Shown here: piece after piece, positions 1 through 9,461 of the stretch
Layout of the letters: each line of letters opens with the position of its first letter
How positions within the stretch are numbered: the first letter of the stretch is position 1
Origin: Synechococcales cyanobacterium CRU_2_2
Lineage (GTDB): Bacteria > Cyanobacteriota > Cyanobacteriia > PCC-9006 > JAAUQQ01
Reading direction: 5' to 3'
NCBI GenBank assembly: GCA_012034805.1
Contig: JAAUOP010000025.1
Location: forward strand, 1 to 44,421
Length of the DNA: 44,421 nt
Notes under the pieces: generated by a model
Database searches by the model: none
What the model was told of the DNA's origin: nothing
Seen by the model: the letters and a program-made list of their open reading frames with translations, nothing else
Translations under genes and position numbers: made by a program

Positions 1-2
1 AC

Positions 3-245
3 GCACGAACCGGGCGTCGGCTCTTGATTTGGCTGGTGCAAAGTGTCGTGCTGGTGCTGGGGTTTGGCCTAGCGGTTTATTTTGTACCGTCCCTGTTTTT
101 ATGGTGCTGCTGCTGCCGGTTTTTTCCGGTGGTGATGGGGATGTTGGCTTGGGTGGGTGCTTTTTATGATGATCCTTGGACCTATGGCGTCGCGAGCGCG
201 CTGTTTTTTGGCTGGCTCCTGGCGGCGGTGTTTCCGTTGGTTTAG
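3..245 (+). CDS. C-terminal fragment of a hydrophobic membrane protein
   Basis: An open frame enters from the left edge and stops at 245. It encodes about 80 residues, strongly hydrophobic, with two or three possible membrane spans (a stretch rich in V/L/F/G near the start, one around the MGMLAW segment, one at the C-terminus ending in AAVFPLV). The first codons (R-T-G-R-R) look like a cytoplasmic loop before a span. A TTG at 24 could be a start, but the frame is open to the edge, so the gene more likely begins outside the window. A run of four Cys after LW is odd, and a nearby frame shift cannot be excluded because other genes here carry such errors. I do not recognise the family. Confidence 0.4.
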   Translation, partial: ARTGRRLLIWLVQSVVLVLGFGLAVYFVPSLFLWCCCCRFFPVVMGMLAWVGAFYDDPWTYGVASALFFGWLLAAVFPLV

Positions 246-308
246 TTGAGACGACTCTTCTGTGGGCTCATTCAAAATTCGTGTTAGATCGCCTTGTCCC
301 TGGAGCGG

Positions 309-989
309 TCAATAGGCCCTGCTCAGCGCAACCATTTCCGCTCGTGAGGAAACCTCAAGTTTACGGAACATACGCTTCAGCGCTTGCTTTACAGAATTCT
401 CAGTAATCCAGAGCTCCGCACCAATTTCGGCATTCGTACGTCCTAAAGCCACGAGTTCAACGATTTGCAATTCACGAGCGGTGAGCCGCTCTATTTTCGG
501 GGGGGGGGATGTAGGTCTGATCGCTGTACTCGATGAACGCACTGTCGCAGCCCAGACGGATAGGTGTAAACAAACACCACTTAGATCTGCAAGATTCTGC
601 GCATCAAAGGCCGACATTGACCGATCGCGGGTGCAGCCCACCGCGCCTACCAGTTGTCCGCGACTGACAATCGGCCCCGCCATTACATGCCAATGATCGG
701 GGCGGGGACAAATAATACTCCACACCTTGGGCGATGTTACTAATTTCTCGTGGACGGGTGCGTGATGTTCAGCTAAATAACGGGCAACGGGATTGCGTTC
801 GATTGACAATGCAACTTTTAGTACTTTTTGAAGATTGCGATCGAGTAGGAGCATTTGGTCGAAGAAAAAGATACCCGATCGGGTCGTCGTAAAATACTCA
901 CCAATTGTGGGGATGACGTGCGATCGCAAATCTTGTTCTGTCTTGACTCGAGCGATCTCCGCAAATAAAGGCTGTAAGGAACGGCTCAT
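309..989 (-). CDS. LuxR-family transcriptional regulator with N-terminal sensor-like domain
   Basis: About 226 residues. The last 60 residues form a LuxR/NarL-type helix-turn-helix: the opening LTARELQIVELVALGRTN, then AEIGAELWITENSVKQALKR (recognition helix) and RKLEVSSRAEM are the standard pattern. The first 150 residues are a GAF-like sensor region without a recognisable receiver aspartate pattern, so this is probably not a classical response regulator. I chose ATG at 989 (MSRSLQPLFAEIA); a TTG at 1025 would add 12 residues of poor character. The gene is divergent from the DJ-1/PfpI gene at 1087 with about 100 bp between the starts, so it may control that neighbour (inference). Ligand unknown. 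Confidence 0.85.
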   Translation of the reverse strand: MSRSLQPLFAEIARVKTEQDLRSHVIPTIGEYFTTTRSGIFFFDQMLLLDRNLQKVLKVALSIERNPVARYLAEHHAPVHEKLVTSPKVWSIICPRPDHWHVMAGPIVSRGQLVGAVGCTRDRSMSAFDAQNLADLSGVCLHLSVWAATVRSSSTAIRPTSPPPKIERLTARELQIVELVALGRTNAEIGAELWITENSVKQALKRMFRKLEVSSRAEMVALSRAY

Positions 990-1086
990 AGTGTCCAAAA
1001 GAGTACCCGATCGAGGTCTAGGCAAGATTAGTTGCCACTTCTAGTATGGGGATGGATCGCGGCGATCGCCACAAGGAGATAAATCC

Positions 1087-1731
1087 ATGACTGAAAAATG
1101 CACCCTTGGCTTGGTTTTTTACCCCGGAATGACAGCCTTGGACATTATTGGCCCGCAGCAGGTCTGGTCCACGCTGCCCGGTGTTGAGCTACACCGGATT
1201 TGGAAAACACTCGATCCAGTCAAAACTGATGACGGGATGACAATTTTACCCGATACTACTTTTGAAAATTGCCCGTGCTTAGACATTATCTGTATCGGCG
1301 GCGGTTTAGCGCAGCAGATGGTAGAAGACGATCCAGAGTTACTAGCATTTCTTCGCAAACAAGGCAGTGCGGCTAAATTTATCACCTCTGTCTGCGGTGG
1401 ATCGCAGTTTCTGGCGAAAGCAGGACTGCTCCAAGGCTATCGGGCGGCTACTCACTGGGCTGCTCGTGGACAACTCGCTGCATTGGGCATTGAGGTAAGC
1501 ACTAAGCGGGTTGAGATAGATCGCAATCGAATTACAGGTGGTGGTGTGACGGCGGGTATCGATTTTGGGTTAACCATTGCCAGCATTCTCTATGGTGAGG
1601 AGATCGCCAAGATTACGCAATTGCTGGTGGAATACAATCCTGCTCCGCCGTTTGACACGGGTTCACCCGAAAAAGCAGGGCCAGAATTGGTTGGGAAGGC
1701 TATGCGATTTATGCAAAGAATGCTGGGTTGA
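1087..1731 (+). CDS. DJ-1/PfpI family protein, isonitrile hydratase-like
   Basis: 214 residues, the usual length for single-domain DJ-1/PfpI proteins of the glutamine amidotransferase-like superfamily. Visible marks are the N-terminal LVFYPGMTALDIIGPQQV segment, the nucleophile-elbow cysteine in SVCGGS (Cys103), ATHW about 20 residues later, and GGGVTAGIDFGL. This combination is that of isonitrile hydratase and related AraC-associated DJ-1 proteins; the actual substrate cannot be read from sequence. The start is supported by a good Shine-Dalgarno AAGGAG at 1073-1078, 8 bases before ATG. A HIP1 site sits just upstream at 1062-1069. Divergent from the LuxR-type gene. Confidence 0.9.
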   Translation: MTEKCTLGLVFYPGMTALDIIGPQQVWSTLPGVELHRIWKTLDPVKTDDGMTILPDTTFENCPCLDIICIGGGLAQQMVEDDPELLAFLRKQGSAAKFITSVCGGSQFLAKAGLLQGYRAATHWAARGQLAALGIEVSTKRVEIDRNRITGGGVTAGIDFGLTIASILYGEEIAKITQLLVEYNPAPPFDTGSPEKAGPELVGKAMRFMQRMLG

Positions 1732-1867
1732 AAAATAACCAAGCATTGAATTCACTAAATCTGAGTAGTTAATACAGCGGGTTCTAGGCATATGGGCCAC
1801 GGGACATTGCTTAAAAATCTGGCTGTAGAAGACTTTTTCTGTCCCTCATTCTCCTAGAATTCGCTGT

Positions 1868-2293
1868 ATGACGCAAAGCGCAATTTTCAGTCCTTTTTTC
1901 GCTATGATACTTTTGACCTTTACAGTTTGGGTATACATGTATATCCGTCGGATTCGATTTATCGTCAGACGGAAGCTAACACCCAAAGAAATGGAGCCGA
2001 TCACCTTTGCCCAACTCTCACCACCCGTTGTCTCAAATCCATCAGACAATCTCAAGAACTTGTTTGAGATGCCAATCTTGTTTTACACGCTTGTTCTGTA
2101 TCTGTTTCTCACAAAGCAGGTAGATATAGTCTATGTAACTGCGGCATGGGGATTTGTTTTGTTTCGGGCTATGCATAGTGCGGTGCATTGCACGTTCAAT
2201 CTGATTATACTGCGCTTTAATCTTTATTTATTGGCCTCGATTATGGTTTGGTTTATGATAGCTCGTGCAGCGCTAATACATTTTAGCCATTAG
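1868..2293 (+). CDS. MAPEG family membrane protein
   Basis: 141 residues with four predicted membrane spans. After the first span and a basic loop (YIRRIRFIVRRK) comes the family signature: NLFEMPILFYTLVLYL in span 2 and FRAMHSAVHCTFNLIILRF, matching the MAPEG pattern R-x3-S-x2-H with a later N and R. MAPEG proteins include microsomal glutathione transferases and eicosanoid enzymes; bacterial members mostly have no proven reaction. The ATG at 1868 has no clear ribosome binding site. It may be transcribed with the DJ-1/PfpI gene 136 bp upstream, but no promoter or terminator settles this. The region to 2533 holds only the terminator at 2427-2455. Confidence 0.85.
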   Translation: MTQSAIFSPFFAMILLTFTVWVYMYIRRIRFIVRRKLTPKEMEPITFAQLSPPVVSNPSDNLKNLFEMPILFYTLVLYLFLTKQVDIVYVTAAWGFVLFRAMHSAVHCTFNLIILRFNLYLLASIMVWFMIARAALIHFSH

Positions 2294-2426
2294 CCGATCG
2301 AACCAGAAGCAGCCGTTGAATATCGCAGATCGGAGCGCCACCGAACATTCGGGTATATTCTCGGCTGTCTAGGTGGCTGATGATTTTGATGACATCGAAA
2401 AATCGAGCAGGAGTGCAGTAAACCAC

Positions 2427-2455
2427 AAAAAACCCCAGGTTTCTGGGGCTTTTTT
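2427..2455. terminator. Bidirectional intrinsic terminator
   Basis: An A-tract, a CCCCAG/CTGGGG stem with a four-base GTTT loop, and a T-tract of six follow one another symmetrically. It lies between the convergent MAPEG gene (plus) and dnaK (minus, stop at 2534) and fits a shared terminator for both. Confidence 0.75.
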
Positions 2456-2533
2456 AACGAGGTGAGGGTAGAAGCTAGATGAGGTTAGCAGCTAGGCGCA
2501 GCTAGAAACCAGTTGAGGTGAGAACCTGAGCGG

Positions 2534-4458
<1,925 letters not shown>

Positions 4459-4519
4459 TCAACTAGTTAACCTGTGATCAATCGATAGTTCAGACTGGGC
4501 GATCGCCGCCCAAATTCTC

Positions 4520-4610
4520 CAACTGCGTTTTCCAACTGCGTTTTCCAACTGCGTTTTCCAACCGAGTCTTTCAACCGGGCCTTCCAACTGCGTCTTCTAA
4601 CTGCGCCTGA
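4520..4610. repeat. 13-bp tandem repeat upstream of dnaK, seven units
   Basis: Seven consecutive 13-bp units of consensus CAACTGCGTTTTC; the first three are identical and the last four drift. The array lies in the 363-bp gap between the dnaK start (4437) and the end of the oxygenase gene (4801), so it is in or near the dnaK promoter or leader. Apart from it I see no gene in the gap. Confidence 0.85.
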
Positions 4611-4800
4611 ACCGATGCTTGTCTTCACAAAAACAGTCTCGCCTATATTCCCTAGGATGTGACTCCCATAGGAAGGGGAGGTTACCGAACCCCAGAAGTG
4701 AGGATGGAAGGCACTTGCTGGGGCGATTCTGGACGAAGTTTGGCCAAGCCTGAGTCAAGTTTGAGTCAATCAACGCCGACGAATCGCCCCGCTCGGAGAT

Positions 4801-5745
4801 TTAATTCCAATAGGTCAAGGGTTGGTTGGGACCTCGATAGCCAATAAACAACGACATGGAAACCCGAGGCCCACCTTGCGAAGCCCGGACGGCGTGGATA
4901 CAGCTGGAGTCGAAAAGGATGAGATCGCCCGGTTGGGGATCGATGACAACGGTAGGAGCCGGTAGGGCTGTCCGAGCGATGATGCCTTCGTACTGAAATT
5001 CGCGATCGCGCAGGCCTTCTTGCTCCTGGAACGAAGGGGTGAAGTCCCAAATTTCCAGCTCTCCCCCTTGGGCAGCAGGGCGCAGATAGATGTTGGCGGA
5101 AAATTGGCGTAGGAGAGGCTGGTGGTTGGCGAGGGGCGGCTGGGTTGCATCTCGCAGGTCCCGCGCCAAAATATCTTGGTGAGGCGGAAGTTCAAACCCA
5201 TTTTCAAAGACGCGCCCAATCCCGGCTAGCATGGGTCGCCCGTGGGCGTTTTCGTTACGCAGGCCCTCGAGCCAAAGATCGCCCAATTCCAGGCGCAATT
5301 GATCCACCGGGGAGAGCCGAGGTGAACAGACCTGACGCAGGGTACGGGTTCCCAGCAAAGCTTCTTCGTAGTAGCGCAGTAGCAGATCATCACTGCCATT
5401 GGTTTCAAAAAAGGTCATGCCCGTGCGCTGGACGCCGATGTCGGGGGCGCGGAAATAGCGCTCAAATTGGGCGTGGTCGATCATCTTCTGAGTGAGCTGT
5501 TGAGCATCGTCCGGGTGACGAAAGCCAGAAATATGGAGGACTAGGGTTTCTCCGGTCAGGAGGGCGCGAAGATTTTGCAGGGTGAGTGCCGACGCGGTTT
5601 GGGGGGCGCGAACCGGAGCAGCGGTAATCGGAGCAGCGGTAATCGGAGCAGCGGTAATCGGAGCAGCCATCATCGGAGCAGCGGTAATCGGAGCGGGACT
5701 TGTGCCTAGCGTGCGGGGCTCGGTCTCAGTAATGGAATCAGACAT
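4801..5745 (-). CDS. 2-oxoglutarate/Fe(II)-dependent oxygenase superfamily protein
   Basis: 314 residues. The double-stranded beta-helix metal site is visible: HxD in PPHQD (His189, Asp191), the distal histidine in SSCIHAV (His284), and the 2-oxoglutarate-binding arginine in GPRVSM (Arg294). The segment GGELEIWDF before the distal half and PGDLILFDS are usual for prolyl/amino-acid hydroxylase-type members. Residues 18-44 are a low-complexity AAPIT repeat encoded by a 15-bp tandem array; this tail is probably disordered and not part of the fold. The true substrate cannot be told; amino acid or peptide hydroxylation is the general expectation. The start at 5745 is the only ATG before the repeat, but translation could begin later. 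Confidence 0.8.
   Translation of the reverse strand: MSDSITETEPRTLGTSPAPITAAPMMAAPITAAPITAAPITAAPVRAPQTASALTLQNLRALLTGETLVLHISGFRHPDDAQQLTQKMIDHAQFERYFRAPDIGVQRTGMTFFETNGSDDLLLRYYEEALLGTRTLRQVCSPRLSPVDQLRLELGDLWLEGLRNENAHGRPMLAGIGRVFENGFELPPHQDILARDLRDATQPPLANHQPLLRQFSANIYLRPAAQGGELEIWDFTPSFQEQEGLRDREFQYEGIIARTALPAPTVVIDPQPGDLILFDSSCIHAVRASQGGPRVSMSLFIGYRGPNQPLTYWN
5611..5700. repeat. 15-bp in-frame tandem repeat in the oxygenase gene
   Basis: Six 15-bp units of plus-strand consensus AATCGGAGCAGCGGT. Being a multiple of three, each unit adds five residues (AAPIT) to the N-terminal tail of the oxygenase without breaking the frame. Confidence 0.85.
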
Positions 5746-5914
5746 CTGTCAATCCTTAGCAGTTAGTGAATCGAAACTGCCATTGATCATGCGAGTAAAC
5801 ACTTAGACTTTAAAGATGGGCTACTCCCGAGGAAATCGACCCCATCGGTCTCTGGCCCAGGGGGAAAAACAGCCTGCAATCCGCTAGGATGTACAGCTAA
5901 AAAATTTTCGCTCG

Positions 5915-8032
5915 TCAGATCGCCTCAATCCAAGCTGCGGCTTGCTCGGCGGCGACTGGACGGCTAAACCAATAGCCCTGACCGAATTCACAGCCAAATT
6001 GTCGCAGAATCTGGAGTTGAGATTCAGTCTCAATCCCCTCGGCCACGACGCTGGCCCCGAGACCATGGGCGAGCATGATAATGCTGTGGGCGATCGCCTG
6101 TTTCCGCAGGTCAAAGTCCAAGTCATCGACAAATGCCCGATCGATTTTGAGCACATCCAACGGCAGTTGATGGAGACGGCTGAGAGAGGAGTAGCCGGTG
6201 CCAAAATCATCGATACAGAGGCCCATACCCAGCTGCTTGAGGTCGTAGAAAATCTGCAGCGTTGACTCAGAAACGGTGAAAAAGTTGGCCTCGGTGACTT
6301 CGAGCTTGAGGCGATCGCCCTGGAGATCGCACTCTTGAAGCAACCGTTGAAGCCGCTCCACCAAGTCGGTTTGCTTGAGCTGCACGACCGACAAATTGAC
6401 ATTCATCGTCAGATGTTTCGCCTGGGGGAACTGCATTTGCCAACATTGGAGCTGTTGTGCCGCTTTACGAAACACCCACCAGCTGAGGGGATGAATTAGC
6501 CCTGTTTCCTCGGCAATGGGCACAAACTCCGCTGGAGAAATCCAACCTCGCTCAGGATGATTCCAACGCAACAGTGCCTCAAAGCCCGTGAGTTTCTCGG
6601 TTTGCAAATCAATAATGGGTTGATAAAACAACTGCAAGGCCTCTTGGGCTAGGGCCTGTTTGAGTTCCTGCTCTAGCTCCCAGCGCGCCAGCGCCCGAGG
6701 GTGCATCTCTTGCTCAAATAAGACTGGGTGTCCACCGCCTTCTGCCTTGGCGCGGTACATGGCAATATCGGCCCCGCGAAAGACTTCGTCAGCGCTGTGG
6801 TAGGCGAGTGTTCCCTGGGCAATGCCCATGCTGGCCTCAACCGAGAACGTGCCGCTGGGCAGCGTTAGCGGCAGTCGCAAGGCTTCCATGCAGCGAGTCG
6901 CAATCGCAAAGATTTCCCTGGGCAGTGCCAGATCTTGCAGGAGGATAACGAACTCATCGCCCCCCAAGCGGGCGAGGACATCTTGTGATCGCAGGGCCGA
7001 TCGCAGCCGCTGGGCCAAAATCTTGAGAATTTCATCGCCAACGACGTAACCCAAGCTGTCATTGATCACCTTAAATCGATCCAGATCGATCAATAGCAAT
7101 GCCCACAGTCCCTGACGGTTAGAGCCCTGCCATTGCAGAATCTGCTCCAGCTGCTCAGCCACATAGGCTCGGTTGTACAGGCTGGTCAAGGGATCGTGAA
7201 TGGCATCGTACCGCAACTGAGCTTCGGCTTGGTGACGCAGGGTGATGTCTTCTAATCTCCCCTCGTAATAGAGCAAGATACCTTGGGAATCGCGCACGGC
7301 GTTTTGGGTCTCAGAAATCCAGATCTTGCTGCCATCTCGCCGATAGACTTGGGATTCGAAGTTCCGAACTTCACCCGTTTTGTTGAGTTGTTGTAGCAGT
7401 TCACAATAGCGATTGGGATCGACATAAAAGGGTTGCTCTGGATGAGTGAGATGGGTCATCAAAACTTCCGCAGAGTCATAGCCTAGAAGCGTCACCAAAA
7501 AGGGGTTAACACTGATGTATCGCCCGTTCGAATCAATTTGAAACAGACCCTGGGTAATATTTTCAAAAATACTGCGATACTTCGCCTCGCTGGCTCGAAT
7601 GGCCTGCTCAGCCTGTTTGCGATCGCGCAAGTCCAAATCTACGCAATACATCTCTCGATATCCTTGGGTATTTTCCAAGACCACATGGCTGGAAAAGACA
7701 GGCACCCGTTCACCCGCTTGGTTCAACAGCTCAAGTTCCGCCGGGGGAATGGCAGGGCCACCGGCGATCCAATTGTCGATCAGTTGGACGATGGGCTCGC
7801 GCAATTCTCCTGGGATAATCAGATCTTCAATTCTTTGACCCATTGCTGTTTTTTCATCGTAGCCATACAGCCTTTCGCTGGCTTGGTTCCAGAAAATTAC
7901 CCGGCGATCGCGGTCGTACCCCTGCATCGGAATATTGGGAATTTCTTCGAACAGCCGACGAAAACGGGCTTCGCTTTCGCGTAGAATAGCTTGGGTTCTG
8001 ATATCGAGTCTGAGGAAAGAATTCGTCTGCAT
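5915..8032 (-). CDS. PAS-PAS-GGDEF-EAL cyclic-di-GMP signalling protein
   Basis: 705 residues. Two PAS domains (about 18-135 and 145-268, each followed by a PAC-type segment such as YYEGRLEDIT) precede a GGDEF domain with intact motif GGDEF near residue 357 and an allosteric I-site RSQD five residues before it. The EAL domain has EALLRW near 485, NVNLSV, KLEVTEANF, DDFGTGYSSL, KIDRAFV and EGIET, so the metal- and base-binding residues of an active phosphodiesterase are all present. Both synthesis and hydrolysis of c-di-GMP are therefore possible; which dominates is not readable. No membrane segment is visible, so it is likely cytosolic, sensing through PAS. The ATG at 8032 has no strong ribosome binding site; an upstream extension is not supported in any frame. 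Confidence 0.95.
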   Translation of the reverse strand: MQTNSFLRLDIRTQAILRESEARFRRLFEEIPNIPMQGYDRDRRVIFWNQASERLYGYDEKTAMGQRIEDLIIPGELREPIVQLIDNWIAGGPAIPPAELELLNQAGERVPVFSSHVVLENTQGYREMYCVDLDLRDRKQAEQAIRASEAKYRSIFENITQGLFQIDSNGRYISVNPFLVTLLGYDSAEVLMTHLTHPEQPFYVDPNRYCELLQQLNKTGEVRNFESQVYRRDGSKIWISETQNAVRDSQGILLYYEGRLEDITLRHQAEAQLRYDAIHDPLTSLYNRAYVAEQLEQILQWQGSNRQGLWALLLIDLDRFKVINDSLGYVVGDEILKILAQRLRSALRSQDVLARLGGDEFVILLQDLALPREIFAIATRCMEALRLPLTLPSGTFSVEASMGIAQGTLAYHSADEVFRGADIAMYRAKAEGGGHPVLFEQEMHPRALARWELEQELKQALAQEALQLFYQPIIDLQTEKLTGFEALLRWNHPERGWISPAEFVPIAEETGLIHPLSWWVFRKAAQQLQCWQMQFPQAKHLTMNVNLSVVQLKQTDLVERLQRLLQECDLQGDRLKLEVTEANFFTVSESTLQIFYDLKQLGMGLCIDDFGTGYSSLSRLHQLPLDVLKIDRAFVDDLDFDLRKQAIAHSIIMLAHGLGASVVAEGIETESQLQILRQFGCEFGQGYWFSRPVAAEQAAAWIEAI

Positions 8033-8394
8033 TTTCTATTCCGTTGCCGAAGTTGGCAGCATCTCCTGGAATCAGATGAACGAGATTGCTTCAGACCGGC
8101 CTTGTTCAGGCTCGGTCTCACCCCAGTCAGCCTGTATTGAGGCTGCTTGGAGAAAATCGATTTTTATCAAAACTTGCTAAAAATATTAATCTTGGCGAAA
8201 TGACCCAACATCTACAAAGATCATCAACAGGAGAATAGGCAAGAAGCGGAAAACACAGAGGGTAGGAAACGAAAAGGAGTAGAAAATGAGAAAGTTCTTG
8301 CTATGCACAGACTTCCCCGAATTTGGCAAAACAAACGCGAAGTCCGATACTCTGGCAGAACTAATGCTTCTATCTCTAATCCGTTTGTTTTGCG
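8033..8394. other. Intergenic region between divergent c-di-GMP gene and aroE
   Basis: 362 bp with no convincing gene on either strand. It is AT-richer than its surroundings around 8160-8230 and must hold the promoters of both flanking genes, but I cannot point to clear boxes. Confidence 0.5.
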
Positions 8395-9248
8395 ATGCCA
8401 CTGATTACAGGAACCACTCAACTTTTGGGTGTCATCGGCGATCCGGTGACCCATAGCCTTTCGCCGCTGATGCACAATGCGGCGATCGCCCACCTCGGCC
8501 TCAATCTTGCCTACGTGCCCTTGCCCGTGAAACCGCAGGACTTGGCAGCGGCGATCGCCGGTTTCGAAGCCATTCACCTCGTCGGCTTCAACCTCACCAT
8601 TCCCCACAAACAGGCGATTCTACCGTTTCTGAGCCAGATTTCAGACGTGGCCCAGGCCGTGGGGGCGGTGAATACGGTTTGGCAAACCCCCCAGGGCTGG
8701 CACGGAACGAATACAGATGTGGAAGGATTTTTGGCTCCCTTGCGAGCCCTGGGGCGGGACTGGTCGGAAACGACAGCAGTGGTCTTGGGCAATGGCGGCG
8801 CAGCGCGGGCCGTGGTGGCGGGCTGCGTCCAGTTAGGCTGCTCCGAAATTTATGTCGTGGGGCGCAATGCGGCAAAGCTCGCTGCGTTTGCCCAGGGACA
8901 AAATATCCAAGTGCGCACAACTGTCGCGCTCCCCGAGCTGCTACCTCGGGCTGGACTGCTAGTCAATACGACCCCGGTCGGCATGGCTCCTCAGATTGAG
9001 GCTTCACCGATAGACGGGAACGTCATGGATGGCCTGCCGCAGGGGGCGATCGCCTATGACTTGATTTATGTGCCCAACCCGACGCGCTTTTGCAGTTAGC
9101 TCAGGCGCGTGGGGCCGTCACGATCGACGGTCTGGAAATGTTGGTACAGCAGGGGGCGGCGGCACTGCGGATTTGGACGGGGCGGCAGCAGGTGCCGGTG
9201 GAGGTGATGCGGGGGGTGCTGCGATCGCACCTGGGCCTTTGTCTCTAA
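8395..9248 (+). CDS. aroE: Shikimate dehydrogenase AroE, frameshifted near the C-terminus
   Basis: Reduces 3-dehydroshikimate to shikimate with NADPH in aromatic amino acid synthesis (cytosol). Visible motifs: SLSPLMHN (substrate-binding Ser pair), NLTIPHKQ with the catalytic Lys, GTNTDVEGF with the catalytic Asp, the nucleotide-binding loop GNGGAARAV, and NTTPVGM. The frame stops at 9099, but one extra T in the run at 9088-9091 continues the protein as QLAQARGAVTIDGLEMLVQQ and on to a stop at 9246-9248, the normal AroE C-terminus (about 284 residues). The deletion in a T-run points to a sequence error. The ATG at 8395 has no obvious ribosome binding site. Confidence 0.93.
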
Positions 9249-9374
9249 CCTACAAGGCTCTTCCTGGGGTCGCTCAGGGGGCAAGCTTGAGCTGGCCGGG
9301 GCTTGAGCTGGGATAATTTTGTGCCGATCGAGAAAACACAGGGCATACTGGCTGTTATCTTCTCAGTAGAAAAA

Positions 9375-9406
9375 TCTAGGCCTATCGTTCTCTAGGCGTA
9401 TCGTTC
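9375..9406. repeat. 16-bp direct repeat upstream of the SLH gene
   Basis: Two adjacent 16-bp copies of TCTAGGCSTATCGTTC differing at one base, ending about 55 bp before the SLH gene start. A second 16-bp pair (GCTTGAGCTGG core) lies at about 9282-9310. Confidence 0.6.
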
Positions 9407-9461
9407 CTTACCAGAACCCCTCGCCAGCTCGGGTGTCTCTTTTTTGCGAATCTTCGCCATC

